Counted from the stretch's first letter, positions 16,479 to 25,502 are shown. The stretch: DNA of 64,000 bases from Pedobacter psychrodurus (GCF_004331735.1 NZ_SJSO01000012.1:1-64000), one strand, 5' to 3'. Translations and numbers: made by a program. The notes: generated by a model from the letters alone, not told the origin.

Positions 16479-18985
16479 TATATGCTATACGTTACGTTAA
16501 ACATTACATTTCTTGGTGTACCGGGGAAAAGGCGTAGATAGTTTTGTGCGCCAACCCAATAGGTTTTATTTAAAATGTTATTCATATTTACAGCCAGTTG
16601 CACTTTAGAACCAGCAGGCGAATAATAAAGCGCAGCATCTATCAGGGTATAAGCAGGCAGTACAAAATCTCTGATGTACAAGGGAAGTTTAGTGCCACTA
16701 TACTGTAAACCTGCTCCAAAACCTATTCCCTTTAGTTTGTGGGTTTCAAAGTTGTAGCGTGTCCATAAGCTGGCACTGTGTTTTGGTGTGTTCTGCACCC
16801 TTTGGCCAATTAAATCAGGATTAAAATCATCCTTAATAATGGCATCTACATAACTATAACCTGCATTAAATTGCCAGTTAGACCTGATAAAACCAGAAGC
16901 TTCGAATTCGATACCTCGGCTGCGTTGTGCACCACGTTCTATCAAGCGGTTTACATCCAACGGATCATTTGCATTCATCAATAGGTTTTTCTGGTTAATT
17001 TCGAATACCGAAATATTAAACATCAGGTTTTTATTCAGCCATTCAGATTTTGCACCAATCTCCTTTAAGTCGCTTTCTAAAGGTTTAAAATTGGTGCCTG
17101 CAGGTGGTGGAACAATAACCAGGGTTGAGGTATTACCTTGCGGCTGGTAGCCCTGTAAATAGGTTCCGTAAAGGTTAATGTTTGGGTTTATTGCATAGGT
17201 AATTCCGGCCCTTGGCAAAAGCTTATGCTGATAAATTTTCTTTTCTGTAGCTAATTTGTAATTGCTGTAATCCTCGTACCACTCTTGTCGTAAACCCAAT
17301 GTTAAGGTAAGTTGATGGTATTTTATCTGATCTTGCAGGTACACTGCATTAACCAAATTATATGCAGCCGGAATTTCTGTTTTGGTAAAAACGTAATCGC
17401 TTAAATTTTTAATGGTATAGGCTGGGTTGGTCAGGTTAAAGTGCTCTACGTTGGGTACTGGTGCATTTATACCATTTACCACCTTAAATAAATAGAGATC
17501 CTTTTTTGTAGCATCGTACCTTGCGGCAATGGTTCCATCTTTTAAACGATAGCCCTGAGCCGAGTTTTCGCCGCCGCCCCGCAGTTTCTGTGTGTTTATT
17601 CTATCGTACCCAATTACCAGCTTATGGCTTAAGCTAAAAGTATTGGTGTTTATACTAAAATAGGTGCTTAAATTGTCGGTTCGCCATTTTTGCTGACGCT
17701 GAACGGCACGCATGGCCGCCAGGGTAGGAATAGGTTGATTATTTTCATCAACGCCAAAAGCATTGGTGGTTCTATGTTCTAAAAGATCTTCGTTCCAGTT
17801 TTGCTTCATATAAGCCACATTAAATACGATATCCTGTGTAAGGCTATGCGAAAAATTGGTCATCAACATTAAATCCTGACTGTTAAAGCGGTCGTTGCTG
17901 GCCCCCATATTGAAACTGATCGGTGTACTTTTTAAATCGGTTTTACCAGCAATTGCACCAAAAATAGCCTGGCCACGGTCTAACCTCGAATTGCTGTTGT
18001 TCATTACAACTTCTACATTTAAACTGGTTCGATCGTTCGGGATGTACGAAAACGAAGGGGCAATGAGGTAACCCTTTCTGTATTGAAGATCCCTGAAGCT
18101 TTTGCTGTCTTCATAACCCACATTAAGTCGGTAAAGCAGCGTTTTATCAGCATTTAAAGGACCAGTAAAATCTAAAGCACCTCTAATGGTGCTGAAACTT
18201 CCGGCCGAGAGACTAATCTCTTTGCGATCTTCAGTCAGTGGTTTTTTTGTTACCAGGTTAATGCTTCCCCCTGGGTCTACACTCGAAAATGTAGCACTTG
18301 CGGGACCTTTTATTACCTCTATCCGTTCCAGATTATTGGTTAAAGGCTGGTTAAAATAATATTGGCGGGTACGCATGCCGTTAATAATAGCACCTTCTTC
18401 GTTCTGGTTAATTCCCCTGATCGAAAATTGGTTGTAATAACTGCTTTGTGATACACTGGTTACATTTTTAACCGCATCGGCCAGTACAGCCGCCTGCCTG
18501 TCGGCAATTAATTCTTTCGAAACCGAAGAAATAGCCTGTGGGATATCCTTGTTCAATGAAGCCGTTTTGGTGGCCGAAAAAGAATAGTTTCCATAGTACT
18601 TTTTGCCATTGGTACCTACCACTTCAACGGTCTGCAATTCCTCATTGGTGGTTTGCAGTACAATCGCATCCAGTTTCAAATCACCAATCCCATTAACGGG
18701 GTAAATGCGATTAAAAGTGCTGTAGCCTACGGCACTAATGGTGATGGTGTAATTGGCCATTTTAGGTAAAATAACCGAAAAATTACCGAGCGAATCGCTG
18801 CTTGTATTCAGTTGGTCTTTCCCATTCTTAAATTTAATAGTGGCTTTTTGGATAGCTTGGTTTTGGGTATCGATTACTTTTCCACTCACCTCAATCTGAG
18901 CAAAAGTGACCAGGCTAAATGTGCTGAAGAGCAATAGCAAACAGAGCGCACAGGAAATAGAAAAGCCTTTATATGTTAGATACAT
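16478..18985 (-). CDS. TonB-dependent siderophore-type receptor
   Basis: The 835-residue protein has a signal peptide ending TFAQ, a carboxypeptidase-like domain (about 32-115), a plug with SKELIADRQAAVLADAVKNV, QFSIRGINQNEEGAIINGMR and VIKGPASATFSSVDPGGSINLVTKKP, and a 22-strand barrel ending in NVTYSI. The plug wording (ISSVSKEL, GPASATFSS, PGGSINLVTK) is that of ferric-siderophore or metal receptors (FhuE/FpvA-like) rather than of SusC. It lies 15 nt after the ATPase gene and overlaps the first permease. It is likely to import a metal chelate or similar small ligand; the ligand is unknown. Confidence 0.9.
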   Translation of the reverse strand: MYLTYKGFSISCALCLLLLFSTFSLVTFAQIEVSGKVIDTQNQAIQKATIKFKNGKDQLNTSSDSLGNFSVILPKMANYTITISAVGYSTFNRIYPVNGIGDLKLDAIVLQTTNEELQTVEVVGTNGKKYYGNYSFSATKTASLNKDIPQAISSVSKELIADRQAAVLADAVKNVTSVSQSSYYNQFSIRGINQNEEGAIINGMRTRQYYFNQPLTNNLERIEVIKGPASATFSSVDPGGSINLVTKKPLTEDRKEISLSAGSFSTIRGALDFTGPLNADKTLLYRLNVGYEDSKSFRDLQYRKGYLIAPSFSYIPNDRTSLNVEVVMNNSNSRLDRGQAIFGAIAGKTDLKSTPISFNMGASNDRFNSQDLMLMTNFSHSLTQDIVFNVAYMKQNWNEDLLEHRTTNAFGVDENNQPIPTLAAMRAVQRQQKWRTDNLSTYFSINTNTFSLSHKLVIGYDRINTQKLRGGGENSAQGYRLKDGTIAARYDATKKDLYLFKVVNGINAPVPNVEHFNLTNPAYTIKNLSDYVFTKTEIPAAYNLVNAVYLQDQIKYHQLTLTLGLRQEWYEDYSNYKLATEKKIYQHKLLPRAGITYAINPNINLYGTYLQGYQPQGNTSTLVIVPPPAGTNFKPLESDLKEIGAKSEWLNKNLMFNISVFEINQKNLLMNANDPLDVNRLIERGAQRSRGIEFEASGFIRSNWQFNAGYSYVDAIIKDDFNPDLIGQRVQNTPKHSASLWTRYNFETHKLKGIGFGAGLQYSGTKLPLYIRDFVLPAYTLIDAALYYSPAGSKVQLAVNMNNILNKTYWVGAQNYLRLFPGTPRNVMFNVTYSI

Positions 18986-19000
18986 GGATTGGATTTGTTT

Positions 19001-19696
19001 TTAGATGGTTTGTAAGTATAATTCCTGAAGATCGGCTGCAGTAATATCGCTGGCTTTAAGTGTATGGATTAATTCACCTTGTTTCATAATGCCAATGTGC
19101 GAACCTACATTTACCGCATTAAAAATATCGTGTGTAGCCATTAATATCGATTTCCCTTCAGCAGCCAGTTGTTTAACCAATTGGGTAAACTCTGCCGTAG
19201 CTTTTGGGTCCAGCCCGCTGGTGGGCTCATCCATTAAAATGATTTTTGCATTTTTGGCTAACGCGATAGCAATCCCCACTTTTTGGCGCATGCCTTTACT
19301 AAAACCCGATAAATGGTTATGGTGGGCAGCTTCCTGTAAACCACATTGCTTTAAAAAACCGATCAAGCTTGAAGTACCATAGTTAAAACCCGCCAGTTTA
19401 GAAAAGTAATTGAGGTTTTCGATGGCCGAAAGATTGCTATAAAGCATAACCACCTCAGGAATGTAGGCCAGGTGTTTCCGCCGTTCATCATTGTGCGCGG
19501 AGATTTCTTCGTTGTCGATTAAAATTTTTCCGCTACTCGGCTCAATAAAACCTAGAAATAAATTGATGGTAGTGGTTTTTCCGGCACCGTTTTGGCCCAG
19601 CAGGCAAAATACTTCACCAGGGTTAACAGTTAAATTAAGTTGGTTTAGGGCCTGGTATGCCCCATAATTTTTAGATAATGAAATAGCCTGAAGCAT
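19001..19696 (-). CDS. ABC transporter ATP-binding protein
   Basis: Started at the ATG at 19694-19696 the protein has 231 residues (MLQAISLSKNYG). It carries Walker A (GQNGAGKTT), Q-loop region, the ABC signature LSGFSKGMRQKVGIA, Walker B (IILMDEPTSGLDP) and the switch His in ATHDIF. The closest general type is the CcmA/NosF exporter ATPase class that works with ABC-2 permeases. An earlier in-frame ATG would add 11 poorly conserved residues. It precedes the receptor and both permeases in one leftward operon and should energise them. Confidence 0.9.
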   Translation of the reverse strand: MLQAISLSKNYGAYQALNQLNLTVNPGEVFCLLGQNGAGKTTTINLFLGFIEPSSGKILIDNEEISAHNDERRKHLAYIPEVVMLYSNLSAIENLNYFSKLAGFNYGTSSLIGFLKQCGLQEAAHHNHLSGFSKGMRQKVGIAIALAKNAKIILMDEPTSGLDPKATAEFTQLVKQLAAEGKSILMATHDIFNAVNVGSHIGIMKQGELIHTLKASDITAADLQELYLQTI

Positions 19697-19782
19697 AAAG
19701 ATATAGACGTATAGGCGCATACCAAACATGGTTGCACATTGAACAAAATGAAATTTCTGGATAAAAACTCGCGAATTGGGTA

Positions 19783-20139
19783 TTAAGCCATTAGGCTTGG
19801 TGGGCCTTTATTGGCGCAGCATAAGATGTAAGCAACAGCATGCCTCATCAGGTAAGCACAAGGTTTAATCGTTGGTTTAACTACAGGCAAAGCGAATGCA
19901 ATGGGAGCAGGGAGATCGAAAATGTGCGAACGGTGTTTCAATACCTCGCACAATTTACATTTTAGCTTTGCCGAAGCCAATTGTTTAAGCGGATGCGCCT
20001 GGCTACAGCTTTGCTTGCTGTAACCGGTTTTTTCGGCGCTATGATGGTGAAGGCTTTCTATCAGTGTTGCATTAAGAAATACCGCCAATAGCAATACCGC
20101 CCATATACGGGCAAAAATTTCTTTACGATATGTATACAT
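19783..20139 (-). CDS. Small Cys/His-rich membrane-anchored protein
   Basis: The ATG at 20137-20139 gives 118 residues. A single hydrophobic segment (about 11-25, RIWAVLLLAVFLNATL) is followed by HHH at 31-33, Cys45, a CxxC pair at 61/64 inside KLKCKLCEVLKHRSH, Cys94 and Cys107/108, and the tail ends KGPPS. Such residues suggest metal binding outside the membrane. It resembles in outline the small DUF2946-type proteins found next to metal transporters, but I do not recognise the exact family. It lies 86 nt upstream of the ABC ATPase gene and reads in the same direction, so it is probably the first gene of that operon. Function is inferred only. Confidence 0.6.
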   Translation of the reverse strand: MYTYRKEIFARIWAVLLLAVFLNATLIESLHHHSAEKTGYSKQSCSQAHPLKQLASAKLKCKLCEVLKHRSHIFDLPAPIAFALPVVKPTIKPCAYLMRHAVAYILCCANKGPPSLMA

Positions 20140-20199
20140 CGAATAGCTCAATGCAACAAAGTTACATTTAAAAAATTAAAAATCAAGTAATAGGTTAAT

Positions 20200-20745
20200 T
20201 GTATGTAGTTTAATCGACTTCGGACTAAATATTATTTGCCCTTCGACTCCGCGATCACTGATGTCATTTTTTAATTACTTAAATGTGAGTGGTTTATGTT
20301 GATTTTGTGTTTCCGCCCAACTAGGCCGTAGCAACATATCCCCGTTCTACTTAAATCCGGCCTAACAAATTTTTCGGGCTGCACTGGCCAAGCCAACCTA
20401 GTAGCTTCGAAAGAAAAATTTTCAGCCGGTGTTTTTTGTTTTTTCATGGGCCCATATGTTTTCAACGGCATTCAAGCTAGCCGTGCTGGTCTTTTTGACG
20501 CCAAAAAGAAAGAAGCCTGTCCGGCTAGGACTAATAAAACACCCCGTCCTGCGGACACCCCTCTGAAATAGGGGAATTACATATCGCACAAGACCAATAA
20601 TTAAATGTCATTTATAATGATTTTATGAAATAAATTAAGCCTAAGGGTGACTTTTAGATTGGGGAATCAGCGTATATATTAATCGTTTAATCGACTTTGG
20701 GCTCCAGACTTCGGACTCCTGACTCCCCGACTTCCTACTAACCCC
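20200..20745. repeat. Spacer of dispersed repeat segments
   Basis: No supported gene. Part 20271-20600 has the look of a composite dispersed element: it includes CTTTTTGACGCCAAAAAG (hairpin, near 20490) and a GC-rich segment, CCCCGTCCTGCGGACACCCC (20539-20558). A 66-codon frame on the minus strand (20271-20471) lies wholly in it and is probably fortuitous. Parts 20205-20245 and 20680-20740 consist of the words TTTAATCGACTT, GGACTTCGGACT and similar, seen also at 32130-32350 and 35346-35562. Confidence 0.55.
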
Positions 20746-20771
20746 AATAATTCTTACCTTTATTTCAAGCC

Positions 20772-21350
20772 ATGGATTCTAAAGAAATACTAAAAGCACA
20801 TATTTTAAAAACGGCTACTTTAACCGACCAAGAGTTCGATTATTTATTTTCCCATTTCAAGTCGAAGTCTTTTAAAAAAGGACAGGCCATTATTAGTGAG
20901 GGAGATAAGGTAGATCACGAATATTTTGTGATCTCGGGCTGTTTAAAAGCTTTTTTTATCAACGATGAAATTAAGATGTATATCCTGCAGTTTGCTATGC
21001 CTACCTGGTGGACTTCAGATTATGGCGCCCTATACAACCACACTCGCGCAACCATAAGCGTAGATTGCATTAGCGATGCAGCAGTATTATGCCTTTCTAA
21101 CGATGACCGCGAAAAAATCTGCAGCGAAATCCGTCAGGCTGAACATTTTTTTCGTTGGAGAACAAACAGAGGTTATCTGGCTTCGCAAAAAAGGCTATTA
21201 TCTTTTATGAATAACGATACCAAAGCCCGCTACGAAGAACTTTTAGCCATGTATCCTCAACTGTATAATCTCGTACCCAAACATTTAATTGCGGCCTATT
21301 TGGGAGTTTCGAGAGAAACCCTGAGCAGGCTTTACAACGCACAAAAATAG
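20772..21350 (+). CDS. Crp/Fnr-family transcriptional regulator
   Basis: The 192-residue protein has a cyclic-nucleotide-binding-type beta barrel (about 20-115: FKKGQAIISEGDKVDHEYFVISGCLKAFF) and a C-terminal winged helix with the recognition segment PKHLIAAYLGVSRETLSRL. No Fnr-type Cys cluster is present, so an iron-sulphur sensor is unlikely. The gene is followed after 11 bp by a near-consensus Crp/Fnr half-site palindrome, then by the YceI operon. The simplest reading is that this protein binds there and controls the operon. Confidence 0.92.
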   Translation: MDSKEILKAHILKTATLTDQEFDYLFSHFKSKSFKKGQAIISEGDKVDHEYFVISGCLKAFFINDEIKMYILQFAMPTWWTSDYGALYNHTRATISVDCISDAAVLCLSNDDREKICSEIRQAEHFFRWRTNRGYLASQKRLLSFMNNDTKARYEELLAMYPQLYNLVPKHLIAAYLGVSRETLSRLYNAQK

Positions 21351-21361
21351 CACATGCAGAA

Positions 21362-21377
21362 TGTGATGTACATCACC
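21362..21377 (+). promoter_or_regulatory. Crp/Fnr-type operator before the YceI operon
   Basis: TGTGA-TGTACA-TCACC contains a perfect 14-bp palindrome GTGATGTACATCAC (21363-21376) and matches the Crp/Fnr consensus TGTGA-N6-TCACA in nine of ten defined bases. A TACTTTG sequence at 21401-21407 resembles the Bacteroidetes -7 element. If used, the operator would be centred a little over 40 bp upstream of the transcription start, a normal activator position. Confidence 0.7.
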
Positions 21378-21443
21378 TAAGCCCTGTAAAAATCCTCCTT
21401 TACTTTGTATTGTCAAATCACTAACGATTGATAAAACAAAGAA

Positions 21444-21980
21444 ATGGAAACTACAAAATTTGAAATTGTAAGCGCTCAAAGCAACATCAACTGGACGGGT
21501 AAAAAAGTAACCGGAGCACATAACGGAACCATCACGATTAAATCGGGTTCACTAAGTTTAAGCGATGGTAAACTCAGTAATGGGAAGTTTATTATCGATA
21601 CCACCTCTATTGTAATATTGGATGTTACCGACCCTGCAACCAATGCACAGTTCGCCGGACATTTATTCTCTGAAGATTTTTTTGCAACCGATCAATTCCC
21701 AGAGGCCACATTCGTCATTACAGCTGTTGATCAAACCAATGAAGATAATACCGTAATTACTGGCGATTTAACCATTAAAGGCATTACACATGCTGTAGTT
21801 TTTGCGGCAGATGTGGTTGTTAACGGCAATACGTTAACTGCTTCTGGTAAAATTTTTATCGATCGTACCAAGTACAACATGAAATTCAGATCAGGCAATT
21901 TTTTCACCAACCTTGGCGATAACCTGATCTATAACGAATTTGAACTTGACGTAAAATTAACCGCATCATTAACCATTTAA
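21444..21980 (+). CDS. YceI-family lipid-binding protein
   Basis: The protein has 178 residues and no signal peptide (METTKFEIVSAQSNINWTGKKVTGAHNGTI). YceI signatures are visible: the opening strand, GHLFSEDFFATDQFPEATFVIT, GDLTIKGITHAVVF and the closing KFRSGNFFTNLGDNLIYNEFELDVKL. The fold is a lipocalin-like barrel that holds isoprenoid chains in characterised members. The cytoplasmic location predicted here fits the Bacteroidetes versions. It is the first gene of a tight operon (10, 11, 74 and 1 nt gaps) that ends in nitronate monooxygenase. Confidence 0.92.
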   Translation: METTKFEIVSAQSNINWTGKKVTGAHNGTITIKSGSLSLSDGKLSNGKFIIDTTSIVILDVTDPATNAQFAGHLFSEDFFATDQFPEATFVITAVDQTNEDNTVITGDLTIKGITHAVVFAADVVVNGNTLTASGKIFIDRTKYNMKFRSGNFFTNLGDNLIYNEFELDVKLTASLTI

Positions 21981-21990
21981 TCGAACAGCC

Positions 21991-22209
21991 ATGCCATACG
22001 TAAAAATAGAAGTAACCCGCGAAGGTGTTACACGCGAACAAAAACAGACCTTAATTAGTGGAATAACCAAACTGATTACCGAAGTATTGGATAAAGATCC
22101 AAAGCTTACCCATGTAGTAATTCAAGAAATCGAATTGGATGATTGGGGATATGCAGGCGAGCAGGTATCGGTATTGCGCGAAAAAGGGATAACCGCAAAC
22201 AATAAATAA
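21991..22209 (+). CDS. 4-oxalocrotonate tautomerase-family protein
   Basis: The 72-residue protein starts MPYVKIEV, with the N-terminal catalytic Pro2 exposed after Met removal. The body (TREQKQTLISGITKLITEVLDKDPKLTHVVIQEI) and the late GYAGEQVSVLR match the small tautomerase subunit, which assembles as a hexamer or a trimer of dimers. The usual Arg11-type residue may be Arg10 or Arg14 here. The substrate is unknown. Position between YceI and an SDR suggests a role in processing a small carbonyl or quinone-like compound. Confidence 0.9.
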   Translation: MPYVKIEVTREGVTREQKQTLISGITKLITEVLDKDPKLTHVVIQEIELDDWGYAGEQVSVLREKGITANNK

Positions 22210-22220
22210 TCATCAAAAAC

Positions 22221-22967
22221 ATGAAAACACTAACAGTTATTATAACAGGCGCATCAACAGGTATTGGTCGTGCCATTGCAGCTTTATTTTTAAAACAGGG
22301 TCACAATGTGGTGATCAACGCTGCAAATGAGAATAATTTAATCACTGCGTTCAATGAATTAGGATCGCACCGTCAATTGGCCATGTTAGCTGGCGATATC
22401 AGCAACATTAATACAGGTAAACTATTGGTAGAAACTGCAGTAGCACGTTTTGGTGCTGTAGATGTGCTGATAAATAATGCCGGTATTTTTGAGCCAAAAC
22501 CTTTTTTAGAGGTAGATGAAGCACACCTGGATAAATTTTTAAGCATCAATTTAAAAGGCACATTTTTCACTACTCAGGCAGCCATAGCGCAAATGTTGAA
22601 ACAAGATGGTGGTGCAATTATTAACATCGGAACCGTATTGGTAGATCATGCCATTGGAGGTTTTCCTGCAACTGCACCCATTTCGAGTAAAGGGGGGATT
22701 CATGCCTTAACCAAACAATTGGCTGCCGAATTCGGTAAAAACAACATCCGGGTAAATGGCATCGCACCAGGGATTATTAGAAGTCCGTTACAAGAGAAAA
22801 ATGGCATTAGTGATGCAGATGCGTTTGCAGGTTTACATTTATTAAACCGCATTGGCGAAACGCAGGATGTTGCCCAGCTCGCCCTGTACCTGGCAGAAAG
22901 TAATTTTGTAACAGGCGAAATCATCAATTTAGATGGAGGTCATGTAGCAGGTCATCATATTGGATAA
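22221..22967 (+). CDS. SDR-family protein lacking the catalytic tyrosine
   Basis: This 248-residue Rossmann protein has the cofactor motif TGASTGIG, the NNAG motif and the C-terminal GEIINLDGGH typical of classical SDR enzymes. The active-site YxxxK is changed: the conserved Lys is present in PISSKGG but Pro occupies the Tyr position, and no Ser stands at the normal catalytic Ser place in INIGTVLVDHAIGG. I read the codons directly (CCC ATT TCG AGT AAA). The product may be a non-catalytic cofactor binder or use different chemistry. It lies 11 nt after the tautomerase gene. Confidence 0.9.
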   Translation: MKTLTVIITGASTGIGRAIAALFLKQGHNVVINAANENNLITAFNELGSHRQLAMLAGDISNINTGKLLVETAVARFGAVDVLINNAGIFEPKPFLEVDEAHLDKFLSINLKGTFFTTQAAIAQMLKQDGGAIINIGTVLVDHAIGGFPATAPISSKGGIHALTKQLAAEFGKNNIRVNGIAPGIIRSPLQEKNGISDADAFAGLHLLNRIGETQDVAQLALYLAESNFVTGEIINLDGGHVAGHHIG

Positions 22968-23041
22968 GTATAAGAATTAAAGCAAGAACCAGGTATGCAA
23001 AAGGAAATAATTAGCCGGAGCATACCTTAAAAATTAAAACC

Positions 23042-23422
23042 ATGAACAATTACACCGAAAACGCAAATGCAATAGCAGTGGTACTGTCATCTTATTTTAA
23101 GGGAGTTTTTAATGGAGATACCGCACTACTCAGAAAAATATTTCACCCTCAGTCTATATTGGCTGGTGATGTAAACGGTATTCCATATTTTAAAACGCTT
23201 GATGAATACTTAGAAGGTGTAAGTAAGCGCAAAAGTCCGCAGGAGCTCAATGAAACATTTCGTATGGAAATATTGTCGATAGAAATTATCAATTCTATTG
23301 CAATTGCCAAAGTTCATCTGCCTATTTTTGATTTTAATTATTACGATCTTTTATCGCTAAATCTAACCGATCGGGGATGGGTAATTGTAAATAAACTTTT
23401 AACCAACGTAAAAATTTATTAG
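23042..23422 (+). CDS. NTF2-like (SnoaL/lumazine-binding-type) protein
   Basis: The 126-residue protein fits the putative lumazine-binding or SnoaL-like cone fold: an N-terminal helix with VVLSSYFKGVFNGDTALLRKIFHP, a strand with YLEGVSKRKSPQ, and a final sheet ending WVIVNKLLT. Such proteins bind small hydrophobic molecules, some as enzymes. Nothing indicates a particular substrate. It ends one base before the next start, so it is coupled to nitronate monooxygenase. Confidence 0.8.
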   Translation: MNNYTENANAIAVVLSSYFKGVFNGDTALLRKIFHPQSILAGDVNGIPYFKTLDEYLEGVSKRKSPQELNETFRMEILSIEIINSIAIAKVHLPIFDFNYYDLLSLNLTDRGWVIVNKLLTNVKIY

Positions 23423-23423
23423 G

Positions 23424-24482
23424 ATGTGGAATAGAACTAAAATAACCGAACTTTTAAAGATCGAATATCCGATTTTATTAGGCCCTATGGGCGGTGGATT
23501 CTCAACGCCTGAGCTTTTAGCAGCCGTATCAAACGCTGGTGGTTTGGGCAGCCTTGGCGCATATACCTTAAGTCCTGAAGAAATTATCGAAACCGATAAA
23601 ATTGTAAGAACCAAAACAGATAAACCTTACAATATCAACCTATGGGTAAATGATGTAGATGAGCGTTTGTTTGATTTTCCAGCAGAAAAAGTAGAGGAGA
23701 TTAAAACATTATTCAAACCTTTTTTTGATGAATTGAGTATTCCTTTACCCGATCTTGACACCAATATACCTTCAAAATTTTTGGGACAGGTAGAAACGCT
23801 TTTCGAGCTGAAACCCGCAGTATTTAGTTTTATATTCGGTATACCTTCAAAAGAAATATTAAACGAAGCACGAAAGCTAGGCATTAAAACAGTGGGTGCA
23901 GCAACTACATTAGATGAGGCCTTAGCACTCGAAGAAGCCCAGGTTGATGCCATTGTAGCAACAGGATTTGAAGCGGGTGGGCATCGTCCTTCGTTTCTTA
24001 AACCGGCAAATGAGTCGCTAACAGGAACTTTTGCATTGATCCAACAAGTAAAAGCGAAAACAAAAACACCAATAATTGCTGCGGGAGGTATTGCCGATGC
24101 GAAAGGTATAAGGGCAGCGTTGACGCTTGGTGCAGATGCAGTCCAGATTGGTACCGCCTTTTTAGTAACCGACGAATCTAATGCAACGCCCATGCACAAG
24201 GCAAAACTTTTTTCTGAAGAATCAAAAAATACAGTACTTTCTAAATCATTAACGGGGAGAATGGGCCGGATGATCGGCAACCGAATATCTAGCGCTATTA
24301 ATTATGAAACTGAGGTGTTGCCATTTCCGCTGCAAACCCGATTAATGGGGCCGTTAAGAGCTGCTGCCATTGCACAGGGCAAAACAGATATGTACAATTT
24401 CTGGTCAGGACAAAACGCAGTAAACTTAAAATATACTTCTGCAAAAGAATTAATGGAAGTGTTGGTTAAGGAGATGGATTAG
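23424..24482 (+). CDS. Nitronate monooxygenase-family FMN protein
   Basis: The 352-residue TIM-barrel protein begins LLKIEYPILLGPMGGGFSTPELLAAVSNAGGLGSLGAY, typical of nitronate monooxygenase (2-nitropropane dioxygenase). ATGFEAGGHRPSF contains the conserved His of class I enzymes, and AAGGIADAKGIRAALTLGADAVQIGTAFL is the FMN phosphate site. It oxidises alkyl nitronates to carbonyls and nitrite. It is the last gene of the YceI operon. Its partners (tautomerase, SDR, NTF2) hint at detoxification of a nitro or quinone-like compound. Confidence 0.92.
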   Translation: MWNRTKITELLKIEYPILLGPMGGGFSTPELLAAVSNAGGLGSLGAYTLSPEEIIETDKIVRTKTDKPYNINLWVNDVDERLFDFPAEKVEEIKTLFKPFFDELSIPLPDLDTNIPSKFLGQVETLFELKPAVFSFIFGIPSKEILNEARKLGIKTVGAATTLDEALALEEAQVDAIVATGFEAGGHRPSFLKPANESLTGTFALIQQVKAKTKTPIIAAGGIADAKGIRAALTLGADAVQIGTAFLVTDESNATPMHKAKLFSEESKNTVLSKSLTGRMGRMIGNRISSAINYETEVLPFPLQTRLMGPLRAAAIAQGKTDMYNFWSGQNAVNLKYTSAKELMEVLVKEMD

Positions 24483-24650
24483 TTCATTTGTCATTGGTTC
24501 ATTTGTCATGGGGCTAGTTGGTTAATTGTTTAAAGTGGTTAACTGAAAACTGGCAACTGCAAACTGATTATTTGGTTAACGGTTTAAACTGGTCAATTGA
24601 GAACTGGCAACTGCAAACTGATTATCGATTCATCGTTTAATTCCTCCATT
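24483..24650. repeat. Tandem repeat island after the nitronate monooxygenase gene
   Basis: A 24-base sequence ending CTGCAAACTGATTAT is present twice without change at 24548-24571 and 24602-24625, a period of 54 bp. Before it stands TTCATTTGTCATTGG twice in loose form. The words recur in other spacers of the window. Confidence 0.8.
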
Positions 24651-24750
24651 TTGTCTCTTCAGTAAGGCAACATTTGTGCTAATTTGCGAAAAATATATAA
24701 ATTGAACCGTTATTTTTTTGCTTAGTATTGCAAAGATATTCCTTATATTA

Positions 24751-25341
24751 ATGAAACCTGATAATTTTCAACTATGGCCTGATAGTTTGCTTGTTAGCGA
24801 TATGCAAAGCAATGATCGGTGTGCGTTCGAAAAAATTTATAACAGGTATTGGAGCAAACTATATTTATCAGCCTATCATATTTTGCGCAACAAAGAGGCG
24901 GCTGAAGATATTATACAAGAAATATTTGTGAGCCTTTGGTTAAAACGGGCGCATACCTCAGTTGATAACCTGAATAATTACCTGTTTACTTCAGTTCGGT
25001 TCCAGGTATTTAAAGCGATTAGAGATGGGAAATTACGCACCGATTTACTTCATGATACCGAACTCTTGGTCAGTCCGCACAATGCTGAAAATGCTTTTAC
25101 CGAAAAAGAGATTGCACAACGTTTAGATGAGAGTATTGAGCAGTTGCCTCAAAAATGTAAAGAAATTTTTATCCTGAGTAGAAAAGAGCACCTTAGTGTA
25201 AAAGAAATTGCCGACCGATTAAACATTTCACCAAAAACAGTAGAGAACCAGATAACCATCGCATTACGCCGCCTACGTACCGATATGGGCGAATTCTTGT
25301 TTTGGGCCATCTTATTATTGGCTGGTATTTGGGGTAAATAG
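24751..25341 (+). CDS. ECF-type RNA polymerase sigma-70 factor
   Basis: The ATG at 24751 gives 196 residues; a TTG 33 bases earlier is possible but less likely. Sigma region 2 is RCAFEKIYNRYWSKLYLSAYHILRNKEAAEDIIQEIFVSLW and region 4 is IEQLPQKCKEIFILSRKEHLSVKEIADRLNISPKTVENQ. This is the FecI-like group of Bacteroidetes that controls SusC/SusD pairs. A hydrophobic C-terminal tail (FLFWAILLLAGIWGK) may touch the membrane or the anti-sigma factor. The next genes are its FecR anti-sigma factor and an STN-bearing SusC. Confidence 0.95.
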   Translation: MKPDNFQLWPDSLLVSDMQSNDRCAFEKIYNRYWSKLYLSAYHILRNKEAAEDIIQEIFVSLWLKRAHTSVDNLNNYLFTSVRFQVFKAIRDGKLRTDLLHDTELLVSPHNAENAFTEKEIAQRLDESIEQLPQKCKEIFILSRKEHLSVKEIADRLNISPKTVENQITIALRRLRTDMGEFLFWAILLLAGIWGK

Positions 25342-25502
25342 CCCATCCATCATCGCCACAAAAATTAATTCTAGCTTATTTTTTAATGTCTACTGAAATT
25401 TCTTGTTAATTTAAATTGTTGATTTATAGTTTGTTGTAAAATAATTAAATTTCTTTTGGGGGATACTGCCCATTTTGGGTACATACACCAAACCATAAGC
25501 GA

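Noticed and set aside
20271..20471. Frame of 66 codons on the minus strand
   Set aside because: It lies in a dispersed repeat segment, lacks a domain and has no operon partner. I treat it as fortuitous.
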